The notes under the pieces are model-generated. The model was not told where the DNA came from, did not search any database, and saw nothing but the letters and a program-made list of their open reading frames with translations. The position numbers and the translations under genes were made by a program. Shown piece after piece: positions 43,727-54,530 of a DNA stretch of 64,000 bases; within the stretch, counting starts at the first letter, position 1; every line of letters begins with the position of its first letter. This stretch comes from Onchidella celtica. Its lineage: Eukaryota; Mollusca; Gastropoda; Systellommatophora; Onchidiidae. Location: positions 57,991,478-58,055,477 of the forward strand of contig OZ007571.1 of NCBI GenBank assembly GCA_963931925.1, written 5' to 3'.

Positions 43727-46700
43727 AAAGAAAAAGACAGAGACAGAGACAGAGAATGTGTGGGTGGATGTTATTCAGAACAGTAACGGATAAAAACGGT
43801 CTGAAGTATTTTGCGATGTGCTCGCACAGGGTAAATAGAAAAGAATAGAATGAAAACAACAACAACAATAACAACAATTGGCTATGCTAGGTAAACTTAT
43901 GTCCATGAACATTTCTAAATTTGGGTAAAAATGTGTCACTCAGCAATTGGGTAACATATTGACACGTGTAGCAAAGCTAAAAATGAGTTAAGAGGACACA
44001 AACTGACGATGGGTCATTAAGATTGGTATAAAGAAAAGGGAAAGATACAGAAGATCATTCTTGCCTTCAGCAATTCGCCTCAGCAAGTCATCTTATAGAT
44101 AGATGTGTGCCACATTTCATTAAGGTTCTTTCCATGTCACGCCATGTGTGTCTGTTATTGACTTATTGAGTTTGTTTATTTATAATGATACGTGAAATGT
44201 ATGTACCACATGTGTGCTGTTAAACACTCTGTGAAAACGAATTTCCCATATGGGATAATAAAGTGATTCTTATCTTATCTTATCTTATCTTATAAAATCA
44301 CTGTTAGGAAAACATAGTAGTAATGTAGCTGTAAGGGAATGGCTGAATATTAAAGTTTACTGAAGGCCTGGGAAATCTGAGGAAAAATATTGAAAGACAC
44401 TCCTTAATGTGCCATGTTCAGTGTTTTCCCATATGTCCATTTCCTTTTTAATTTGTATTTATTTTATTTACTTATTATTGTTTTGTTTTTTATTTGGGAT
44501 CTGAACTTCAGAGCAGACCAGTTGCAATTGTCATAATACACAGTTTGAATATCTTAAATATGGAGTAAAACATGTCTGAAAATGTACAGACAATATCAAA
44601 TTACCCTGGATTCAGAATACATGTAGTGGCAATTACAATTGAAGTTATTTATGTTTACAAAAATGATAAGTTTTTCATTCGAATTTTCCATATCAGATTC
44701 CGAAGTATACAGGCTGAAAGGATTTATATTACAACGGTATGGAGACCAGACAACTCCCCTGTTTGAACATGCCGATACGAGTGACGAGCAAGCTGTGTAT
44801 CGTTTCAATGATGTCTCAAGGATGGGATTGGCGGAACGAATCAAGATTTACCTGCCACGAAGTGACATTCTGACTTTATGTGAGGTGGAGATTTACGGCG
44901 GTAAGTTCACACAAAAAATTATGACCAAAGTGGTTTTGTGGGTGTGATTGGTCAGTGCATTGTGTACCAGTATTTACTTGTGCTATGGCCCTTCTTAATT
45001 CACACTGGCACTACAGCCTTATTCATTGTGAATGCCTTGCAAAATAATCAGTTTTGTTTTCTTATTTCTAGAATGGGTTTTCAATTTTTAGAGATAGGTT
45101 TATGGGATGCAATGAATCTTCGTACTGCTGTTCAGACAATTGGACATTGGCGACCAGCAAAATTTGAGTTCAGTCCCTCCGCGAAAGAAATGCATTAGCA
45201 CAAAACTCTTGGGGTTGTGTACGAACTTGTAACACCAGCCATTATCTTTACAGAACTGCATAGTTTTAAATTCTATCTATAGATTCTTGGTGTGAACCAG
45301 TGCGGTGCCAGAATTCTTCATGTCCAGTTTATTACTATGGAAGAGACTGTGATCAGAAATGTAACTGTCATGTGAAGGAGCAGTGTTTTGTTAGCACAGG
45401 AACTTGTCCCAGTGGCTGCGCGGCTGGCTTTTATGGAGAAGGATGCGGTACAGGTAAGTTGCTCCTGTTATGTTATGTCATGTTATGTTGTAATGTTAGG
45501 TTATATTATGTTATTATTGTTATGCTGTGTTCATGGTGGGTTTAAAAAAAAGTTGTTGTGTTATAATCCATTTCACTTTGTTTTACGTTATTTTGTACCG
45601 CATTTCAGTTATTTGTTGTTTTTATTATTTTGTCATCTTCATCAACATCAACATCATCATCATGTTCACAGCAGTCTCACAAGCGATAAAAATTGTCAAT
45701 ATCATCAGTTTTGGTCTGCGACAAAGGTATTTGGTTATGTTTTTCTTGATTAACGGCCATATGACCATCATAAGTGCTTTGCGATTGCAATAGAGAAACA
45801 CAAACAAATATCCGGGCTAGTCAAGGTGTTGTTGACATTTTTCGTAGCAGGAGAGCTTTACCCACCAACTTTAGTGTCGTAAACCAATTGGTTTGTACTT
45901 GATGTTCAGTGCCAGTTCTTTTTTTCTTTCTTTCTTTCTTTCTTCCTTCCCCTTTTTCTTTCTTTCTTTTTTTTCTTTCTTTCTTTCGTTCTTCCCCTTT
46001 TTCTTTCTTTCTTTCTTTCTTCCTTCCCTTTTTTCTTTCTTTCATTCCTCTCGTCTTTATTTCCTTTCTTTTTTTTTTCTTGCTTCCTTTTTCTTTCTTT
46101 CTTTCATTTTTCTCGTCTTTCTTTCTTTTCTTCTTTCTTTCTTTCGTTAGCTCTTTCTTTTGTCACTTCTTTAACTTTCTTTCTTTGGTTTAACATTAAC
46201 TTCAGGGCAGTAGTAAGTATAACTCTCTAGTGTGTCATGGGTAGTTCTACACTGTTATCCTCATGGTATTTAGTTTTGTTTAATACATCCCAGTATGTTG
46301 TTGTTTTGTGTTTGTTTTACTTCCAGGTAAATTATTGTATGTATTGGTTTGTTTAAATGTTGTCATCCAAAACTGTGATGCACCCCACCTCCCCTCCTAG
46401 GCCGCTGAGTGTGCGCAGTTACTAAAATTGTCAGTAATCCAAAAAGAACACTCAAGATGTTGAGAAAACAAAAAATATGGCCCCGGAAAATTCAACGAAA
46501 GACGAACTAAACTTCAGAATTTTTTAAGAGCACAAGTTCTGTTTGTATGGTTTGGGTATCATTTCTTACGCGAGGCTTTGCAACATACAACTTTTTCTTT
46601 TTGCCAAGTTCTGTGAGGTCAAGCCAAACAAACCACATTGGTGCACTGCATTGTTTTTCTCTATAAAGGAAGCGGACCATGAGCACCATAATGGTGATGG

Positions 46701-49652
46701 AGAAGAAGGTGATCGCAATATGAGACTGCAGCAGGCCATTCTCTGGCACTTGGCACTAGCAGTTGTAGAACTTTCAAATTGTATACATTTCTTATTGATA
46801 GAGACATGGTCTTATGGTATTCGTCCTAGCAGTTAAAAAGCTGTAAAATGTTCATATAAATTTCTGGTTAACCTCCCGCTTACAACTGCACTAAGGACAC
46901 AGTTTTCAAGGGCAACATGTTCATCATTCACTGAGTAAATTGTTGCATGTGGGCACTATAGCAGCTCTCACCTGCTGCAGAGCAAAGATTTTTTTTCGTT
47001 CCTGTTTGAATCACGAGGGTAGAATGTATGTGGCAGGGTCAAGGCCGCCTTTAAACCGATCGATAGTCTTTTCAAGTACATACAACACCACATTACAACA
47101 TACAGCTAACACTGCACTCACTGCAGGATTATAACGAATGGGCCCCATGGCTCTTGAGGTCAGCCCTGGATAGGGTCGGACGATTGTAGTGCAGGATGGG
47201 ATGAGATGGGTAGGCTGGTTGGTAAGTAAATTTAAAGACTTTGTAAGATATACTTGTTCAATGTCTGAACTGCCAATTCTCAAAGTAAAAAAAAAAAAGA
47301 CATGCCAACATTAGAACACCGTGAAAACGCCAAGTGAGGCACCCTGGAAAATGTTTAAGGGGGGGGGGGGGGAGGGAGACAGATGCTCAGCATTTGCGAG
47401 CGTGCATGTTTTTTGTTTGTTTGTTTGTTTGTTTGTTCGGCTAAACTCTAGGAAAACCTTTTACAAGTCATACGTTTTTCAACCAGAAGTGTCAGCCATT
47501 ATTAAAAAACAACAAAAATAACAAAACACAACCAAACTCTTCAAGCTTTATCTTTGAGATTTACTCATATTTTTTTAATTCAACATATCAATAGGCTGAT
47601 CATTGCTCCATGCATCTTCCATAGGTGGTATTTCATCTAATATATATATTGAAGTTTTGTGTTCTAAATATAGTATGCTACCCTGTTACAGTATTATTTA
47701 CTTACTCGCTCCCTCGCTCCTCACCCACTCACTCACTCACTCACTCACTCCCTCATTCACACACTCATTCACTCACTCACTCACCCACCCACCCACCTAA
47801 TCAGTCACGCACTCACTCACTTACCCACTCACACACTCATTCACTCACCCACCCACCCACCCACCCATCCACTCACTCAAGCACTCACTTACTCACTCAC
47901 TCACTCACTCAATCAAGCACCTACCCACTCACTCACTCACTCACTTACTTAACCACTCACTCACTCACTCTCTCACTCACGGCATATTTATCTTTCTCCA
48001 CCCAGAGTGCCCAGACAAAACCTACGGCATTAATTGCCAACAAGAGTGTAGTGCTAACTGTGTGGATCAGATTTGTGACAATGTCAATGGTCAATGCAAG
48101 GCTTGTCCACCCGGCAAATATGGAGATTTCTGTGACTCAGGTGGCTCCACTTTCTGTAATGTTGTTAATATTGTATATTGTCCTGCTACACTTTTACATA
48201 CCTTTATGATTCATTCATTGACCGTCTCTAAAATCAAGAGTCAAAGAAGAGGCATAGTAGACGTAACAATCCTGTTTCCCCTGGTCTCAAAGGAGTAATA
48301 CACCTGTGACTTCTAAACCCAGATGCTTTTGACTATAAATTGTACATTCAAATGAATTTTTCCTTATCGAAAGACAGAATAATTCATACATATATGTCTC
48401 TGATCATTAAGGTCAGTCTGTTAATGAAATTATCTTTGAATGTGTTTACAAGTACCTACCGATACCCCACCCCCCAAGAAATTTATGCTGATCATGCGCA
48501 ATTAAAAAATTGTGTGGAATCCAAAAAGAAGACCGAAACTCTTGGGCGAACAAAAAATATGGCCATGGAACTTTCAATGAAAGACGAACTAAAATTCAGA
48601 ATTTTTTAAGAGCACAAGTTCTGTTTGTATGGTTTGGGTATTATTTATTGAAATTTTGGTTTCTGTATATTGTGTACTAGCCTGTTACAGTATTATTTAC
48701 TTATTCTCTCCCTCGCTCGCTCCTCACTCAGTCACTAACTCACTCATTTACTCATTCACTCACCCACTCACCCACTCACCCACTCACCCACTCACTCATT
48801 CACTCACTCAATCCCTCACTCAATCACTCACTCACTCACTCACTCACAGCATATTTATCTTTTTCCACCCAGAATGCACAGACAAAACCTACGGCATTGA
48901 TTGCCAACAAGAGTGTAGTGCTAACTGTGTGGATCGGGTCTGTGACGATGTCAATGGTCAGTGCAAGGCTTGTCCACCTGGCAAACATGGAGATTTCTGT
49001 GACTCAGGTGGCCAGACTTTCTGTAATGTTGTTAATATTGTTATATTATCCTGCTACACTTTTACATACCTATATGATTCATTCATTGACCGCCTCTAAA
49101 ATCAAGAGTTAAAGAAGAGGCATAGTAGGCATAACAGGCCTGTTTCCCTTAGTCTCAGAGGAGTAACAGACCTGTGACCTAAACTCGGATGCTTTTGACC
49201 ATAAATTGTACATTTTATATGAATTTTTCCTTATCGAAAGACAGAATAATTTATACATATATGTCACTGATCACTACGGTCAGTCTATTTCAGATTCAGT
49301 ACGTTTGATCAAGAGATCTGAAGGAAAAATGTTCTATACATTTGTCTGAATGTTTGCAATAATATTGCATGAAAAAATTCTCCTTGGCAAAATATTTCTT
49401 TTCAGTTTAATAAAATTTCTTAAATCATATTTACCAAGGTTTCGGATAATGTCCTAGTGTACCAACAAAATGTTTGTCATGGTTACGATTCAATTTTGTA
49501 TCAGTCAGGAAGCATGTCATATTTGTTTTTGATAAATGGCATAAATCACAATTAACATGTTTTCTCTTTTCCAGTCAGGTGACCAGTTTGCTGTGAGGGC
49601 ATCAGCTGTTCTATGTTTCTTCATTCTATTGAATTTGATGCTCACTCTGTGA
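37498..49652 (+). CDS. GPI-anchored EGF/fucolectin-domain protein, 10 exons
   Basis: Joining 37498-37576, 37843-37992, 39284-39454, 41647-41829, 43141-43374, 44697-44900, 45283-45453, 48006-48140, 48873-49007 and 49579-49652 gives 1536 bp, 511 residues, with all nine introns in phase 1 and GT-AG sites. Order: signal peptide; EGF-like module; a 118-residue degenerate galactose-binding-like module; a fucolectin/F5-8C-like domain (NVALWRNTSQSSTY, DNAVDGNTSGDFF, SCTHTRQEFESWWQVNL, ILTLCEVEIYG); three EGF-like modules; a hydrophobic tail ending at the stop. The architecture predicts an extracellular, membrane-tethered, possibly carbohydrate-binding protein. Similar EGF plus fucolectin combinations are common in lophotrochozoans. 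The ligand is unknown. A missed small exon cannot be excluded, though every junction is in phase. Confidence 0.85.
37843..37992 (+). CDS. Exon 2: first EGF-like module
   Basis: Acceptor TTTTTGGCCAG and donor GTAAGT; 150 bp, phase 1-1. It encodes CPTGRFGQQCKYKCHCD, then CSPGVSCERGWFGPACQY, the cysteine and Gly spacing of MEGF/laminin-type EGF repeats. Confidence 0.85.
38060..38150. repeat. CA-rich microsatellite in intron 2
   Basis: Interrupted CA repeats in the intron between exons 2 and 3. Confidence 0.85.
38331..38436 (+). repeat. Dispersed ~110-bp repeat, uninterrupted copy
   Basis: The uninterrupted member of the family at 15842-15950 and 20967-21075. It continues directly into GTAGCTATGTATC, which in the DFPase intron is found only beyond the LINE 3' end. 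It therefore serves as a paralogous empty site for the LINE insertion. Confidence 0.7.
39284..39454 (+). CDS. Exon 3: degenerate galactose-binding-like module, first half
   Basis: 171 bp, phase 1-1. It encodes FDLTNDSVVEPSNVENLIID and a WEDGISYFFTWMRLHVADA end. Position and the Trp/Ile-Asp pattern resemble the divergent module that precedes fucolectin domains in related proteins, but the homology is weak. Confidence 0.75.
39490..39855. repeat. GA/GACA-rich microsatellite
   Basis: About 365 bp of imperfect GAGA and GACAGA units directly after exon 3 in its intron. The long open frames here are low-complexity artefacts. Confidence 0.95.
40522..40882. mobile_element. Small pogo/Tigger-like MITE candidate
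   Basis: The left end ACCGTGGACTCCGTCTAAAG and right end (minus strand) ACTGTGAGGTCACTTAAAAT are loosely inverted, both with AAGTGAA/TTAAAAT half repeats inward. It lies in intron 3. Non-coding. Confidence 0.4.
41647..41829 (+). CDS. Exon 4: degenerate galactose-binding-like module, second half
   Basis: 183 bp, phase 1-1, acceptor TTTCTGCAG. It encodes LHNFTINFNGSTGMTCNEQR, LDIHCKVDHPIIEVNL and ends VKRLCSVHISGG, a terminal C-x-V-x-I motif paralleling the LCEVEIYG end of exon 6. One sequon (NFT) is visible. Confidence 0.82.
42781..42838. repeat. CA microsatellite
   Basis: Nearly uninterrupted AC repeats in intron 4. Confidence 0.95.
43141..43374 (+). CDS. Exon 5: fucolectin/F5-8C-like domain, first part
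   Basis: 234 bp, phase 1-1, acceptor AACTTTTCAG. It contains RNVALWRNTSQSSTY, DNAVDGNTSGDFF and SCTHTRQEFESWWQVNL, the hallmark motifs of fucolectin tachylectin-4 pentraxin-1 type domains. Confidence 0.92.
43570..43755. repeat. GA/GAAA microsatellite
   Basis: GAAA-type units flanking a pure GA core of about 45 bp, in intron 5. Confidence 0.95.
44225..44295 (+). mobile_element. LINE 3' terminus with (TTATC)n tail
   Basis: GAATTTCCCATATGGGATAA followed by TAAAGTGATTC and CTTATCTTATCTTATC is the characteristic 3' end of L2-like LINEs and the SINEs that borrow it. It is related to the tail of the minus-strand copy at 34553. No protein-coding part was found upstream. Confidence 0.65.
44697..44900 (+). 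CDS. Exon 6: fucolectin-like domain, second part
   Basis: 204 bp, phase 1-1. It encodes RLKGFILQRYGDQTTPL, then AERIKIYLPRSDILTLCEVE and IYG, the C-terminal strand of the fucolectin fold. Confidence 0.9.
45283..45453 (+). CDS. Exon 7: second EGF-like module
   Basis: 171 bp, phase 1-1. It encodes CPVYYYGRDCDQKCNCHVKE, CFVSTGTCPSGCAAGFYGEG and C, a MEGF-like cysteine pattern. Confidence 0.9.
45917..46185. repeat. TTTC microsatellite
   Basis: About 270 bp of TTTC units with TTCC and TTTT variants in intron 7. Confidence 0.95.
47699..47985. repeat. CACT/ACTC microsatellite before exon 8
   Basis: About 285 bp of CACT-type units ending 20 bp before exon 8. The shorter duplicate (48708-48848) precedes exon 9. 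Confidence 0.95.
48006..48140 (+). CDS. Exon 8: third EGF-like module
   Basis: 135 bp, phase 1-1, acceptor TCTCCACCCAG and donor GTGGCT. It encodes ECPDKTYGINCQQECSANC and CKACPPGKYGDFCDS. It is paralogous to exon 9. Confidence 0.88.
48708..48848. repeat. CACT/ACTC microsatellite before exon 9
   Basis: The duplicated, shorter counterpart of 47699-47985, again ending about 25 bp before the exon and next to the pyrimidine tract of its acceptor. Confidence 0.95.
48873..49007 (+). CDS. Exon 9: fourth EGF-like module, duplicate of exon 8
   Basis: 135 bp, phase 1-1, acceptor TTTCCACCCAG, donor GTGGCC. It encodes ECTDKTYGIDCQQECSANC and CKACPPGKHGDFCDS. By eye it differs from exon 8 at 10 of 135 bases and 6 of 45 residues. 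All cysteines are kept. Confidence 0.88.
49579..49652 (+). CDS. Exon 10: C-terminal hydrophobic (GPI-type) tail
   Basis: Using the second of two tandem acceptors (CCAGTCAG, AG at 49577-49578) keeps phase 1 and gives GDQFAVRASAVLCFFILLNL + MLTL stop. A short spacer followed by an uncharged hydrophobic end fits a GPI-attachment signal; the CDSG stretch at the junction offers small residues for anchoring. The upstream AG (49574) would put a stop after two codons, so acceptor choice switches the tail on or off. Confidence 0.72.
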
Positions 49653-49737
49653 TTATCCAAATGAGTTTATGTCATGCATGATTGTCTGCTCATTTCATTC
49701 ACATGCAAGCGATGCTGAAATGTTTGCTGTTGTTTAC

Positions 49738-49743
49738 AATAAA
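49738..49743 (+). terminator. Polyadenylation signal of the EGF/fucolectin gene
   Basis: Canonical AATAAA 86 bp after the stop codon, a plausible short 3' UTR. Confidence 0.6.
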
Positions 49744-49749
49744 ATATTG

Positions 49750-52270
49750 TGTCTGGGGGATATTTTTAACATAACATGTACCACTCAATCTACAGTCACC
49801 ATTATGTTTGTTAAAGACAGTTTAGTGGTTGGTTATGGATAGGTTTAATGCAAAATTGTGTTGTTGTTTTTTTAGTTATGTATTGGTCTTCATTTATCTT
49901 TTAACTCAGGCCAGCTAGACCTCCGCAGATACTCCTAATTTTTTTCTTTTTTTCTCCCCATTTCTGAGTTTGTACGCAGACAAATTTGTCAGCGTATGTC
50001 TGGAGGATTTAACATGGTGTCTGAATCTGCCATCTTAATCCTCAGTTCCCTACAAGGACAAGGTGTGGAATGTCTTCCTAGTTTTGGATGGCCCAAACAA
50101 GATTTCAAATGGGAATTTTTTCAATAGTGGTTACCTGGCAGAATGTCAGGGGTCAGGAACAGCAAATTATCTCGAATGTTGGTAAGTACAACCAAATGAC
50201 AAAGAATCAGTACACCAAATACAGTAATTTGACCTTTTGTTCCATTTTTTATTTCTTTTTTTTATGACATCCCCTTTCTTTCTTCTACACCACACCGGTG
50301 AAAGTTGGTGGTATCTACCAGTCAGTTGTAAGGCACAGTATCCGTGTGTTTGGTCAAAAGAGAGAAATTTACCAGAGAACAATTGCGGTGTTTTTGATCT
50401 GAAATTCTTTGACATGCATTCACAATATAGATCACTTCCCGTGGTACATAGTTAATGTAAAAACAGAATACAGTAGAATACAGAATTGATCCCGAAGGAA
50501 ATTTGCCTCTGATATGTGCACAAAAAATGAAATAACAAAAGTAATAGAATAAATTGACATTGCATGCAATTAATTTAAAATGTTAAATATCCATTTCTTC
50601 TATTCAATATTTCTGATACACATATTTTCTACATATGATTCTCTCACTCTCTCATCCAAGTCCATGTAAAGGATGATAATTAAAAGGGCACCTATTTAGT
50701 AGAAGAAGAAAAAGCTAGTATCAGTGTCATGGCAGTGAAATGTCAAATCACATCACACAACGCTGTCGTCACCTGACTTCCCATAAGCAAGTCATTATAA
50801 TCTCTCAATCTCATTAAGAAGAAGTGAGAATCCATGAATTTCATGATCTAGGTAGGTTAAATCAGTATAAATGAAAGACACTTTTCAAAACTGACTTTAC
50901 AATGAATATTACATTTATCTGTGGATATTTCTTGTTTTATCTACAGCAAAACATGATTGAAATAACTCACCAGGAGTCATCTTATCATCTCTCTGAAACT
51001 AGAAGGGTAAACAGGTAATTATTCATGTTAACATTAATATTGCTTTTTGTCTATAAAGCAATAAAATGATTCCTTAATAAAGCACAGTGCAGTATTGTGG
51101 GAAAGATTGAGAGTATACGAGTGGTCAAAAGTGATAAAAAGTAAATAAGATTGTAAATAACGTACACATGAGGATGAGATAAGATAAGAACAGGGTCACC
51201 TGTCCTTTTAACTCTGTTATACTTAGTTTTATTTATTGGTAATTAATGATGTTTGTTTAGCTTGATGAGCATCTTTCCTAGTGCATTTGACATGGATTTC
51301 ATTTTACATTGTCTTTCAGTATTCTCATGGCCATCCATTCCTGCAAAAAAATACTTTTTGTTCTGGCCACACTTTAGTTTTGTATGTAGGTCTATCGTGA
51401 GCCATTGCCTGTCTGAGATTATATTTTTATGTTTTGATAATTCTGAATCTTCAGCGCATGAGCAATACAAGAGTTTTTATATCTTTGTTTATTTCATAGT
51501 TGTCCCTTTCTTGTTTAGGGAGTGTATGTTTCAATAGTAAATGATAGTGTCGCTGATGTTGTAAAATAGCTGAGATTGAGAGACTTGATTTTCCAAGTCT
51601 ATGAGTCCATCCATAAAGTATAAACACTCAATTTTGATGATTTTTTACCTCAACCTTTCCTAAAATTTTGTATCATTTTATCCAACATGTCACTTTTCTT
51701 TCCTCAGTGATGATCTGGCACTGCAAAGGATACTGAGCAGAAGACCCAAGAGCATTTGTATCTCTTGAACAATAAACAGTTTGGAGACAACAAGAAAGAC
51801 TTTACAATATTTCTATGCAAATTCCACACAGAACATTCATTTTATTATGTGTGTTATATACATCTTTATGTAAGTGACCGTCTTACTCTGTAATATGAAC
51901 TATGTAAGTTAAGTAAGTCAAGATTATTATCTTAACGCACCAGTGTTGAAACCATTTTATTTGAATAACAAATAAGGAAAAACCAAAACACATTATTTCA
52001 TTTCAGACTGCCATCTTTTAATTGATAATTATCTTCAGTTTTTGCTACCTGTGACTTTATTATGATTGTCAGTGTAATCCAGTGATTGGCCATTTTTATA
52101 TTTCTGAAGTTTTTATTTTGTCTGTGTATGTGTTTTAAATATTTGATAAAAATGGAATTACTGAACTGCTGAAAAGGAAACTGATTCTTTTCCACTCAAG
52201 ATCTCAAGACTTTTGAAAGTGTACAATTTCAGAAGCATATAGCATCTATCATGTTCTTTATTCTGTAAAA
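49750..52270. other. Downstream region, possible weak exons
   Basis: A frame at about 50045-50180 bounded by CCTCAG and GTAAGT is open (PYKDKVWNVFLVLDGPNK) but matches nothing I recognise. An antisense LINE 3'-tail scrap (GATCCCGAAGGAAATTTGCC) lies at 50488-50507. AATAAA occurs at 51770. No gene is claimed. Confidence 0.35.
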
Positions 52271-52322
52271 ATGTAGTGCTTACAGCGGTTGTACAATACT
52301 ATAATGACAATATGTTATACAC

Positions 52323-52567
52323 AGGTCATCGTGTGCGAGAGGCAGCGACAGACAAGTCAAATGGAGCTACCACTGGGCTGTATACCATTTTATACTAAAC
52401 CATATCACATGCGTTGGGCATCTCAGGCTCTGTACATGAAAAGAATCAATTACATAGCTGTGCGGTCAATGTTTTGTCTGGAATTTTGTGATATCAGAGT
52501 TTGTCAGATGGCTATGTCAGTCTGTATTCTTGGCCGTAGACAAATCCAGGACTTCCAAAACTATTAA
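52323..52567 (+). pseudogene. Orphan exon or relic resembling a fucolectin-domain end
   Basis: After acceptor-like TTATACACAG a frame runs to a stop at 52567 containing LPLGCIPFYTKPYHMRWASQ and INYIAVRSMFCLEFCDIRVC. The last block parallels the ILTLCEVEIYG end of exon 6 and the RLCSVHISGG end of exon 4. AATAAA follows at 52657. It could be the last exon of a second, related gene or a relic; the first residues fit no motif. Confidence 0.3.
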
Positions 52568-52689
52568 AACAAGGCTGAATCTCCTGGTGCATTGATCTTC
52601 AAATACAGAGGACAACATTGATTCTTCAGATGAAATCCACTGATCAAGATGTTAAATAAAACACATGGCTATTTTAAAAAGAACTGCAG

Positions 52690-53870
52690 TTTTGTTTTCT
52701 TTATTGCTGTGAGAAGATGAGCTAACCTATTCAGCTAGCTATTCTTTTACATGAAATCAATAGAACTGATTAGGTTATGTGACCAGGAAACACTGTGACA
52801 AGTATAGGCACACCAGTTTAAAATGTCTATTAAGATTTGTTCCCATATTTTGCGTTGGAATACACAGTAGTAATTTTTAACATTTCCCACCCAGTTATTG
52901 AATTATCTTCCTCCTTTAACGAATCATCACCGTTTTCATTGTTGTCTCCCCTGAATTGTTACACGCTGTCTTTCCCAGAGAAATATTCTTAAACTGAAAT
53001 GGGTTAATGTAAGTTATCTCTGCCACGCCCACCATTGACTGCAATCATAGAACTTGCTTGTAGATTGGTCGCCCTCCTCAAGTGGTCATGTAGCTTAATT
53101 AGCAGGCCAAGTTGCCCTCTCCCTAGTTTTCATCTTGGAGACTGACCAATAGTTCTTTGTGAAAGAAAAAAAAGCCAAAAACCTCCTTGCGTTACAACGG
53201 GAATTCCTAAATCATTTTAACCTTTTCACATCGCTGGGGATCTCGGCTCTCTCATGCTAGCTGTACGTTCCTTCCTTACGGTGGCTATTACCCGTGCACG
53301 CACTATTTTGGGGGTGTTTTTGAAAATTTACATAATCTTCTGATGAAGCTAGATTTATATTTGGTGCCATTTGAAAGCTTATTCAGAGAAAAATAGTGAC
53401 AATCATATGTTCACAATCACAAAAAAAACAAACAACGATATGTGTTATGAAATCACGTGTTATCCCAGTTTTTGTGGGGTGCCCCGAACGTTTATGCGAG
53501 TAACCGCACGTCAAGGGTGACCTGTGTATTGATGGCTTGTAAAAAGAGCCCGCATCCAACAGGTGATGTGAAAAGGCCAAGTTCATAATGAAATACTAAC
53601 TCATCCACTGACCCAAAGTTGTCATAGAAACAATTAAAATATTCTGCACTTCCTGTTGTCTTTGTGACATTTTTTTCTTAATTTTTAGTTAGTTTATGAA
53701 CTGAAGCATAAAATTAAAAATGCCACAGTACATAGTTTTTACATTTTTTTTAAAGAACTGATACTGATTGTGTTGTACATATAATGTGTTTTATCAGTGA
53801 AATTGTTTTTGTTAGTCTGTAATGCAAGGGACAGACCATCTGCAGTCTGCTTCTGACTGGGTGTCATGTT
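52690..53870. other. Intergenic, nothing recognised
   Basis: No coding or repeat signature stands out. Confidence 0.5.
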
Positions 53871-54530
53871 TGTCTTTCATCTGTCTTTCTATCTGTCTGC
53901 TTGCTTGACTCTGTCTGTCTGTCTTTCATGTTTGTTTTTCATCTGTCTTTCTATCTGTCTGCTTGCCTGACTCTGTCTGTCTGTCTTTCATGTTTGTCTT
54001 CCATCTGTCTTTCTGTTTGTCTGCTTGCCTGACTCATATGCCTGACTGTCTTTCATGTTTGTCTTCCATCTGTCTTTCTGTTTGTCTGCTTGCCTGACTC
54101 ATATGCCTGACTGTCTTTCATGTTTGTCTTCCATCTGTCTTTCTGTTTGTCTGCTTGCCTGACTCATATGCCTGACTGTCTTTCATGTTTGTCTTCCATC
54201 TGTCTTTCTGTTTGTCTGCTTGCCTGACTCATATGCCTGACTGTCTTTCATGTTTGTCTTCCATCTGTCTTTCTGTTTGTCTGCTTGCCTGACTCATATG
54301 CCTGACTGTCTTTCATGTTTGTCTTCCATCTGTCTTTCTGTTTGTCTGCTTGCCTGACTCATATGCCTGACTGTCTTTCATGTTTGTCTTCCATCTGTCT
54401 TTCTGTTTGTCTGCTTGCCTGACTCATATGCCTGACTGTCTTTCTGTTTGTCTGCTTGCCTGACTCATATGCCTGACTGTCTTTCTGTTTGTCTGCTTGC
54501 CTGACTCATATGCCTGACTGTCTTGCTTGT
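53871..54530. repeat. 65-bp minisatellite
   Basis: GACTCATATG recurs at 54031, 54096, 54161, 54226, 54291, 54356 and 54421, an exact 65-bp period, with near-identical units. Earlier units (53871-53990) are divergent and the last two are shortened to about 39 bp. The whole is built from TCTGTCTT/GTTTGTCT words, so it probably grew from a CTGT microsatellite. Confidence 0.95.

Larger units (their letters stand above)
46410..48300 (+). repeat. Left half of exon-8/9 local duplication
   Basis: 46410-46555 (CCAAAAAGAACACTC through TTCTGTTTGTATGGTTTGGG) matches 48500-48645, and 47630-48290 including exon 8 matches 48650-49260 including exon 9. In this copy the two parts are separated by about 1.07 kb (46560-47625) that the right copy lacks. 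Confidence 0.8.

Noticed and set aside
45821-46193. Open frames in the TTTC tract (SFFLSFF / KERKKE types)
   Set aside because: Pure simple-repeat translations.
47603-48209. A 194-codon plus frame running from the CACT microsatellite into exon 8
   Set aside because: The first ~120 codons translate the repeat (THSLTHS), and over exon 8 it is in the wrong frame for the EGF cysteines; exon 8 is spliced after TCCACCCAG.
50045-50460. Extra exons continuing the EGF/fucolectin gene
   Set aside because: The CCTCAG...GTAAGT frame lies after the stop codon and AATAAA, leaves in phase 2 unlike all other introns and has no module signature.
53871-54530. CRISPR-like or coding repeat
   Set aside because: Exact 65-bp head-to-tail units of CTGT-rich words with no spacers and no sustained frame.
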